The notes beneath the pieces were generated by a model. That model saw only the letters and a list, made by a program, of their open reading frames with translations. It did not search any database and had not been told where the DNA came from. Shown here piece by piece: positions 1 to 5,236 of a stretch of 5,236 nt of DNA. Each line of letters opens with the position of its first letter. The stretch's first letter is position 1. Source of the stretch: JBCCCJ01 sp039029315 (GTDB taxonomy: Bacteria; Bacteroidota; Bacteroidia; J057); NCBI GenBank assembly GCA_039029315.1, contig JBCCGK010000218.1:1-5236 (forward strand), given 5' to 3'. The position numbers and the translations under genes were made by a program.

Positions 1-96
1 AACCGTGTTGCTTTAGAAGCAATGGTATTAGCTCGTAACGAAGGTGTAGATTACTTCAACAACGCTGTAGGTCCTCAAATTTTACGCGATGCTGCG
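1..96 (+). CDS. rbcL: RuBisCO large subunit, C-terminal fragment (plastid type, form ID), broken at the 3' side
   Basis: Frame +1 gives 32 residues containing ALEAMVLARNEG and GPQILRDAA, which I recognise as the region near the C-terminus of red-lineage (form ID) RuBisCO large subunits. The intact protein fixes CO2 in the Calvin cycle inside the plastid. In the family the next residues are a KTCGPLQ-like block and then LDLWKDI. Here the match stops after the second Ala of RDAA and unrelated sequence follows, so the C-terminal tail and the stop are missing. The left side runs off the window, so an upstream rbcL body may exist. All three Leu codons are TTA and most third positions are A or T, as in plastid genes; the sequence downstream uses many more C-ending codons. 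The reading frame happens to continue into the retroelement ORF. The red-lineage assignment is solid; diatom or other ochrophyte is an inference. As it stands this is a fragment, not a working gene. Confidence 0.9.
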
Positions 97-102
97 ACCT
101 TC
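91..102. other. Junction between plastid rbcL and copia retroelement
   Basis: The rbcL match holds through GCTGC at 91-95. In rbcL an Ala codon and then a Lys codon would follow, but the sequence reads GACCTTCCC, with no rbcL similarity from there on. Base use changes at the same point, from AT-ending codons to a C-rich, Pro-rich stretch. No LTR end, target-site duplication or primer-binding site is visible, so this does not look like a clean retroelement insertion edge. An artificial join or a rearranged plastid insert in the nucleus would both fit. Confidence 0.75.
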
Positions 103-335
103 CCTACTATTCTAAGGACCTATCACCCCCAATCCTTCCAGGACCCAGGTCCACCTCAGCCCTCCAATCTTCCCCATAGTCCAACCATGCTTCAGCAACC
201 TGGACCCCAGGGTGGATATGGAGCCTTTCGCACCCCTCCTACCCGCCTCACAGCCCCTGCCACTCAGGGGGATTTTAGCCCTAGGACTATCCCAGCAGGA
301 AATCGTCATTCTCCTACTAGTGATGCTTCCTTCTT
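97..335 (+). other. Pro/Gln-rich N-terminal leader of the polyprotein
   Basis: About 80 codons rich in Pro, Gln, Ser and Thr, with short runs such as GPPQP and PGPQGG, are probably disordered. They sit before the gag core. I recognise no domain. Because the frame is open and matches the downstream codon style, it is likely real gag leader or translated 5' leader rather than plastid sequence. The Met at base 187 is the only in-frame start candidate between the junction and the gag core; the next in-frame ATG is at base 934, already inside gag. Confidence 0.55.
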
Positions 336-3300
336 TGATCGCCAATGGGAGCAGCAGCGCTATGAGGCTTTAGGGGAGCCTGAGGTCGACAACCTTGATC
401 GCTATTCCGAAGTTTCCTTCACCGTTCGCCAACGTCGAAAGGATAACTATAACCGGCATCATGCCCCTCCAAAGCTAAGGAATAATGTCACTAGTGACAA
501 AATTCAATGGACAGGACTGCGGTCTACCTTTGATGCATTTGCTGCCGACATCGAGGGTACTCTCTACCGTATTGGTCTCGGATATCTCTTAGATGACATC
601 TTGATAGACCAGTATCTTGACCAAGGTATTCTTTTGATAGAAAAAGACTCCTTTTGGGAGAAGTACAGAATTAGCGTCACGCAATTTACGTACGACACTC
701 AATACCTGTACGGACTCCTTCGCTCTGCGACTAAATCGATCGCCAATCCGATCGTGTTACGTCACAAACAGGACAAGGACGGCCTGAAAGTATGGATCTC
801 TTTTCTTAATACCTACAGCCATGGAGGTTCCAAGGAAGTACGTATTCATGACCTAGAAGAACGAATCTACGGACATTATAGTCCGAAGATCCACAAAACG
901 GTCACGCAATTCGTGGATAGATTCCAAACGTGGATGGAAGAACTACAAGGATTAGGGGCAGTTTACCCAGAAGAAAAGAAAAAACGCCTCCTTCTTAGAA
1001 GCTTGGGATCAGCACCTAATATCGTCCATCTCCTACAAGTATGTAGGGACAATCTTAGAATTGACTTTGCACAAACTTGCGACTACATCCGCAGCAATAG
1101 CATGTGGTTGGAAAAAATGGAAAAACCTTCCACAAATTCTTCCATGCTATATGCAGCCCATGAACAGCCACCCTCTGATGAAGTCAGCACAGCTAACAAG
1201 GTCACTCAACTAGATATGGATGGTACTATAGCTTTGGTAAAAGAAATGAGCAGTGACACATCTATTGCTCATGTCTATAATACCCTTCAATCCAGTTCCT
1301 TACGAAATATTCTCCAAATTCCTTCTGAAATTTGGAAACAATTGGAACCAGAATTGAAGTCAAGGATCATTGATGTCAAGAAAGATATTAAGGCATCCAT
1401 TCCTAAACATCAACCTAGGCAACAAGCAGGAGGAATTCCCCAACAATACCCAGGAGTTCAAGCCAAGGTGGCTACTATGTGTGAATTACTAGAAAATGTC
1501 CTCCATGACTCAGATGAGGACACGGATGATGACGTGATTCGGCGCGCGAATAATACCATATCGGTTCGCGCACACCTAGAATATGCCACTGAAGCTCCTG
1601 ACAACCCTACTTTTGCGATTTCTGATAGTGGTGCTGATTCCTGTGTGGTAGGCAAAGATGCATACATATCCCATCATACTGGACGATATGCCAGGCTCAT
1701 AGGATATGACCCTTCCACCACCAAGTCCACCAGACTCCCAATTGTTACAGCCTACCTTAAAGCCAAAGCACATAATGGAATTCCTGTGCTCTTAAAAATC
1801 AATGAGGCAGTCTATAACAAGGGGAGTCCAACTACCCTGCTTTCAGAATTCCAAGTTAGGGATTTTGGTTTTATATTGGACTCAGTTTCCCAACATCATA
1901 AAACTAGCCACAACCAAAATGGCACCCAACGCCTCGTGTTGAATGAATATGTACACATTCCACTAGTACAAAAAGGTTCACTTATGGGTTTTGACATTCT
2001 CCCCATCGAAGAAGGGGAGATTGATGAAATTGACCCAAAACTAGACATTTTTGAGATTACTAGTGGAACTCCTTGGATCCCGTCAGGACTTGACGACACG
2101 GATGCCCCAACCCGCCCTGCGAACACCCTTCAACGTTCCGTGACAGAGTTCATTGATAGCCTTTCGTACCTCGAGTTGGTTCACCCGAAAAACCTCCAAG
2201 AGCTACCGGACCCGTTCACCCATGACGTGATCGCGCGCGTCTACCCGCTGGAAGTCCGTCCGTGGCACCGTGTACTATATGAAAGTTTGCACCCCTCAAA
2301 GTTGAAAAGGTTCCTTGGATGGAGACCTAATGAAATAATTCAGCAAACCTTGAAGCATACTACCCAGCTTGCTACTAGCAACATCCGCTACCCCTTGAGA
2401 CAGCACTATAAATCTCGAAATCCATTTGCGAATGTACATCGGTTAGCCGAAACTGTTTCAACAGATCCCATCACTGCAAACTGTCTCAGCATCTTTCACA
2501 AGTACAAAGGATCTTTTATCTTCTATGGTTTGAAATCACACCATATAGATGTGTATGGTTTTTCCAAAAAGAGCCAATTTCCTTCCTCCTACCAGGATTT
2601 TCTTAGGTACCAGGGGGCCCCTAGCGCACTGCGCCGTGATAATGCTAAGGAAGAAATGAGTGAAGAGGTCAACTCTATTCAACGCAAATTTGCTATCCGT
2701 GATGAATTCTCGGAAGTAAACAATCAACAGCAAAATCCTGTTGAAGGGGGAGCCATCAAATGGCTTAAGCAAACTTCCCACTCACTTTTGGACAAAACAG
2801 GAGCCCCAGACACTGCATGGTATTTTGCCCTCAAGTATTTGGCAGACATCCATAATGTGACTTTTGACCCTAGTCTGGGCATGACCCCACACCAAAAACG
2901 GCATGGGACCATCCCGGATATCTCTGCATTCCTACAACATGGGTTCTGGGATCCAGTCCTTTATCTCGACCATGAGGAACCATGGCCAGCTACTAAAGAA
3001 CGCCCCGGACGATGGGTTGGCGTGGCCCACAATATCGGAGATTGCTTAACCTATTGGATTTTAGATGACCAAACCAAGCGTGTGTATGCTCGAAGTGTGG
3101 TACGTCCTGCTTCGATCAATAAGCGCGTCCAATGGGATCCACATCTTTCCAATCACAAGGATAGGCATACTGCCGTTAGTGAACCACACCCAGGAAGCTC
3201 TGCGGTGACGAATGGCCTCCAAAACATCATGGATATTTATGATGACCAGGAACCTTCACCTGCACCGCACCCTGTCTCCCCACCTGACATCCAGGGTTCC

Positions 3301-5235
3301 CCAAATGTCCCCAAACCAGGGGGATTTACGGATTCCGGGCCGACTCAATTTCCCGCATTCGTTCCCCTATTGGCGCCCGACACATATGACGGCCCATCCT
3401 TGCTAAGGTTTGGCGACACTCCTATGGAGTTGGAACCGGCTATTTCCACCCCTGAAACCGTGCGAAAGCAGCCTCCAAGAGAAGTCAAGAAACAGGGAAA
3501 ACACACACCTATTTTCCCAGACACGCATCCAGTCACACGCACGACTCGGAGTCAAACTCGTCGTAAACTGAACAACCAACGACCCCATGACACGAATCCT
3601 GCACCCGACGCAGTTCCACGTGTCCATCCGGTGGCTCCTGACACCGCCAATAAACGAGTGCGACGTCAGCACACGAGATGGAAACCCAGTTTCCACTCCC
3701 AAATTCAGTTACTGCCACAACTGTTCAACACAATGTTCCTACCTAATTCAATCCAGGCAGAGCCCACCAATGGTATGAGAACATACAACAATACCGCTTA
3801 TCTGTTTCCACACCACGATTCAGAAATAAAAATCGAAACTACCTCTACCAAATTGGAAAAGCTACGATCTTATCATGCCGTTCTTGATCGTTGGAACCAG
3901 GTAATAAATCCCCAACCCGAGGATCAACGTTGGATGATTCAGAAAATAGAGAAACACTCTCATAAACCACTTCCTAATGGAGCCGTTAGCAACTTTTTCA
4001 AAGTACAATACGTCGACAGTGGAAAGCAGTGGTTTTCTATGGATCAACTAAGATTGGAGGATCCTTACATGGTAATTGGCTATGCAGAAAGCCAAAACCT
4101 AAAACACCTGCCAGGGTTTGAATGGGTTGACCAGTTTTTATCCAAGGATGAAGAAGTAAGGACAGTTTTAAAAGTTGCAGCAGAAACAAACAAACAAAAA
4201 ATCAAAATCAAGTTTGGGGTTGAAGTTCCAAGAAACCCTAAACATGCATTGGAGTTAGATAAGCAGAATGGAAACACTCTGTGGGATGAGTCTATCAAAT
4301 TAGAGCTATCCCAAATCATGGGGTACAATGTCTTTAAAGTTTTGGAAGACAAGGACCCAACTCCAGAAGGTTATAAAAGGATTCCCTATCATATCATCCA
4401 TGACGTCAAATTTGATGGTCGCAGGAAAAGTCGCCTGGTCGCAGGCGGACACCGAGCTCCCCTAGTCCGAAAGGAAGATCGGTTCTCTGGTGTAGTGACT
4501 ATGGATGGTGTGAGGATTGGATTCGTCCTTGCAATGCTAAATGGTCTACTAGTATGTGCAGGTGACGTAGGAAACGCGTTCCTATACGGGACTACCCGCG
4601 AAAAGGTCTATATAGTCGCGGGGCCCGAATTCGGACCCAATCTAGCTGGAAAGCGATTGCTAATAGTGAAATCATTGTACGGACTAGCCTCCTCGGCTGC
4701 CCGATATCATGAGCACTGTAGCATAATCCTAACTAAGCAGGGATTCAAACCTTCTTATGCAGACCCGGATCTATGGTACAGGTTCCATAACGGACAATAT
4801 GAGTACATAGCCAGGTATGTGGATGATATTATTGCATTTGCAAAGGACCCTATGAAGATCATGAATGAACTCCAGAAGGATTATGTCATGAAGGGGGTGG
4901 GCACTCCCCAGTACTACTTAGGGGGAGACATCTTGGATCTGAATGAACATTGGAAAAAGGATGGAATTTCCCAAGCATTTGCAGCAACCACATACATTCA
5001 GAATTGTATCCCCAAAATCCTGAAAACAGTTGGAATGGACCAGTTGCCCAAACGGAAAACTCCTATGGACCCAGAGTACCATCCCGAACTAGATGATTCC
5101 TCCCTATGTCCAAAGGAAGAAATCACAAAATACCAATCACTCATTGGGTGTGCAAACTGGATTCTAACTCTAGGCAGATTTGACATTGCCTATACCCTGA
5201 ATTCTCTATCCAGATATAGTGTAGCTCCCAGGAAG
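97..5235 (+). CDS. Gag-Pol polyprotein of a Ty1/copia retrotransposon (partial)
   Basis: This is one uninterrupted frame of about 1713 codons after the rbcL piece. Numbering codons from base 1, it holds a Pro/Gln-rich leader (about 33-110), a gag core (about 165-375), an acidic stretch (503-511), an aspartic protease around D542-S543-G544, an integrase with D822, D880 and E915, a Pro-rich then basic linker, a chromo-like patch (about 1310-1358), and an RT with D1522 and Y1606-V-D-D1609. Gag and pol share one frame without a recoding site, as in copia itself and unlike the Ty1 +1 shift. The first Met after the junction is codon 63 (base 187), which precedes the gag core, but the native start may have been removed by the junction. 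The frame is still open at the right end, before RNase H. The product would build particles, reverse-transcribe the element RNA and integrate the cDNA. Confidence 0.95.
496..1128 (+). other. Gag (capsid-like) domain of copia type
   Basis: Codons about 166-376 form the particle-building region. Seen here: W170-T-G followed by STF, resembling the 'W-D-G ... F' opening of copia-type gag; GLGYLLDD; a middle block with W, FLNTYSHGGS and EERIYGHY; then VDRFQTWMEEL, KKRLLLRSLGSAP and VHLLQVCRD. This order resembles gag of diatom copia-like elements as I remember them, related to the UBN2/retrotran_gag families. The role would be to bind element RNA and assemble virus-like particles in the cytoplasm. 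No CCHC zinc knuckle follows: the few Cys residues here are not spaced as CX2CX4HX4C. The domain class is a good match; exact borders are estimates. Confidence 0.75.
1507..1533 (+). other. Acidic stretch between gag and protease
   Basis: Codons 503-511 read DSDEDTDDD, a nearly all-acidic run just before the protease. In most copia elements a basic CCHC nucleocapsid knuckle lies between capsid and protease; here the spot is acidic and lacks a Cys/His cluster. The function is unknown. It may be a flexible cleavage linker. Confidence 0.6.
1600..2010 (+). other. Retroelement aspartic protease
   Basis: ISDSGADSCVVG at codons 540-551 carries the D-S-G-A active-site motif of retropepsins (catalytic D542, bases 1624-1626), preceded by the hydrophobic strand FAI. 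As in copia, one Asp motif is present and the active enzyme would be a homodimer. It follows gag directly and would cut the polyprotein into gag, protease, integrase and RT-RNase H. The C-terminal border is uncertain. Similarity fades after LVQKGSLMGFDILP (codons about 655-668) into an acidic spacer. Confidence 0.85.
2068..2274. other. CpG-dense block inside the ORF
   Basis: About 20 CG dinucleotides fall in roughly 200 bases, including GATCGCGCGCGT near 2230. Only about one falls in 2281-2400, and few in 1621-2060. It covers the protease-integrase spacer and the start of the integrase. Similar dense blocks lie at about 661-930, 1522-1571, 3000-3210, 3325-3680 and 4400-4700. Confidence 0.65.
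2149..3117 (+). other. Integrase (N-terminal part, DDE core and C-terminal part)
   Basis: This enzyme joins the new cDNA ends to chromosomal DNA. The core runs from about codon 815. Seen here: STDP with D822, FIFYG, RRDNAKEE with D880, and QQQNPVEGGA with E915, giving the D,D,E triad. D822-D880 is 58 residues and D880-E915 is 35, normal for retroviral-type integrases. Further on, MTPHQKRHGTIPDIS (codons 961-975) matches the copia 'TPxE..xG..P' block, and GRWVGVAHNIGD ... VYARSVVRP the C-terminal part. The N-terminal section (codons about 760-795, with GWRPNEIIQQTLKHTTQ) lies where a HHCC zinc finger normally sits, but it has no Cys at all. Copia-like integrases from diatoms that I remember have the same TL.xTTQ block, so the loss is probably a lineage trait rather than damage. 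Confidence 0.88.
3118..3830 (+). other. Pro-rich, then basic linker between integrase and RT
   Basis: About 235 codons with low complexity: Pro, Ser, Thr and Asp rich at codons 1065-1180, then two basic clusters. The frame stays open but I see no folded domain. Such linkers follow integrase in Ty1 and other copia elements and hold protease cut sites and nuclear localisation signals. Most of this stretch (to about base 3680) is CpG-rich compared with the sequence downstream. Confidence 0.65.
3535..3687 (+). other. Possible bipartite nuclear localisation signal at the integrase C-terminal tail
   Basis: Two basic clusters lie about 23 residues apart: R1183, R1187, R1188, K1189, R1194 (around TRRKLNNQR), and K1218, R1219, R1221, R1222, R1226, K1228 (around NKRVRRQHTRWK). 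Ty1 integrase is known to carry a bipartite signal in its C-terminal tail that brings the complex into the nucleus. The same role here is inferred from position and composition only. Confidence 0.4.
3928..4080 (+). other. Chromodomain-like patch between integrase and RT
   Basis: Codons about 1310-1360 read WMIQKIEKH, then a Pro/Gly loop, then FFKVQYVDSGKQWFSMDQL and EDPYMVIGYA. The pattern 'hydrophobic-x-KI-x-x-H ... [FY]KVx[YW]xD/G..xxW...xxL' resembles a chromodomain (first strand, YLVKW-like strand, TWEP-like strand). In diatom copia-like elements I remember, this place holds a clearer version ending in TWEPL and DP. Chromodomains in Ty3/gypsy integrases guide insertion to marked chromatin; here such a role is inferred. 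The aromatic cage is not obvious, so the patch may be a degenerate or merely structural fold. Confidence 0.5.
4018..4402. other. CpG-free block inside the ORF
   Basis: No CG dinucleotide occurs over about 385 bases covering the end of the chromo-like patch and the start of RT. CG resumes at GACGTC near 4403, and is dense at 4400-4700 (for example 8 in bases 4561-4620). The coding frame is continuous across both edges, so the change is compositional, not a gene border. Confidence 0.7.
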
Positions 5236-5236
5236 G
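4159..5236 (+). other. Reverse transcriptase (RVT_2, copia type), partial at the 3' end
   Basis: This domain makes cDNA from the element RNA inside the particle. From codon about 1400: FGVEVPRNPKHALELD and NTLWDESIKLEL (typical RVT_2 opening), then HDVKFDGRRKSRLVAGGH (fingers), AGDVGNAFLYG with catalytic D1522, REKVYIVAGPEFG, VKSLYGLASSAARYHE, ADPDLWYR, ARYVDDII with D1608 and D1609 (YVDD box, bases 4816-4827), YYLGGDI, and finally YQSLIGCANWILTLGRFDIAY with LSRYSVAPR, the conserved connection before RNase H. All three metal-binding Asp residues are present. LYGLK is usual in copia RTs; here the Lys is Ala (codon 1563). The window ends before RNase H. The family call is very secure. Confidence 0.97.

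Larger units (their letters stand above)
97..5236 (+). mobile_element. Ty1/copia-type LTR retrotransposon, internal region, partial at both ends
   Basis: The domain order gag, protease, integrase, reverse transcriptase in one frame is diagnostic of Ty1/copia elements; Ty3/gypsy elements and retroviruses have RT before integrase. The block wording resembles diatom CoDi-type copia elements as I remember them. The internal region is long for copia because of a linker of about 270 codons between the integrase and the RT. Both LTRs, the primer-binding site, RNase H and the polypurine tract lie outside the window or are missing. No stop or frameshift interrupts the visible 5.1 kb, so the copy looks young, or comes from a transcript. 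Confidence 0.93.

Noticed and set aside
2228..2242. CGCGCGCG run, considered as a regulatory or Z-DNA-forming element
   Set aside because: It encodes part of the integrase lead-in (VIARVY) and belongs to a wider CpG-dense patch; nothing else marks it as a regulatory site.
3212..3406. Short plus-strand open frames in another frame (3212-3406 and 3587-3778)
   Set aside because: They overlap the low-complexity linker of the polyprotein in a different frame. Pro-rich, CpG-rich coding sequence easily leaves other frames open, and no domain is seen.
3403..3702. Longest reverse-strand open frame (99 codons), with others at 3345-3542 and 4080-4352 on the same strand
   Set aside because: They lie opposite well-supported integrase linker and RT coding sequence, look like no protein family, and have no supporting context. 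They are shadows of the plus-strand ORF.
4605..4622. TATA-like string followed by CGCGGGGCCC, considered as an internal promoter
   Set aside because: It lies inside conserved RT coding sequence (KVYIVAGPEF) and is explained by the codons.
1..5236. Ty3/gypsy element, retrovirus or bacterial group II intron / diversity-generating RT
   Set aside because: Integrase comes before RT, the RT has copia-type blocks (AGGH, YVDD, SLIGxxxW), and gag and protease share the same frame. This fits only Ty1/copia.
1..5236. LTRs, direct repeats, tRNA genes or CRISPR-like arrays
   Set aside because: I saw no repeated block shared between the two ends, no cloverleaf-like sequence and no regular spaced repeats; the whole window is explained by coding sequence.

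Overview
The window reads as one strand of a eukaryotic retroelement with a short piece of plastid DNA at its left end. Frame +1 is open from base 1 to the last complete codon at 5235 (1745 codons, no stop, no frameshift). It runs off both ends, so neither its true start nor its stop can be seen. The reverse strand and the other plus frames hold only short open frames that match nothing I recognise.

Layout. Bases 1-95/96 encode 32 residues that I recognise as the C-terminal part of a red-lineage (form ID) RuBisCO large subunit, with AT-ending codons typical of a plastid. At about base 96 the rbcL match stops abruptly. The rest (about 97-5236) is a Ty1/copia (Pseudoviridae-type) polyprotein in the order gag - aspartic protease - integrase - linker with a chromodomain-like patch - reverse transcriptase. 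This IN-before-RT order defines Ty1/copia elements. The window ends in the connection after the RT, so RNase H, the polypurine tract and the 3' LTR are missing. No 5' LTR or primer-binding site is visible either, because the left flank is the rbcL piece.

Organism. The wording of the gag, integrase and RT blocks resembles, from memory, the copia-like elements that are abundant in diatoms and related stramenopiles (the CoDi group). The red-lineage rbcL piece points the same way. I therefore infer a diatom or other ochrophyte source, but no search was run. It is not bacterial: there is no operon structure, and the single giant ORF is a retroelement polyprotein.

How the parts work together. Gag forms the particle, the protease cuts the polyprotein, RT copies the RNA and the integrase inserts the cDNA. 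The basic cluster and chromo-like patch after the integrase may help nuclear entry and target choice. The catalytic residues of PR (DSG), IN (D822, D880, E915) and RT (D1522, D1608, D1609) are all present, so the visible part looks intact.

Points worth a second look: the rbcL-copia junction (chimera, or plastid DNA in the nucleus); the absence of both zinc modules usual in copia elements (gag CCHC and integrase HHCC); the chromodomain-like patch; a possible bipartite nuclear localisation signal; and a sharply patchy CpG distribution inside one ORF, including about 380 bases with no CpG at all.
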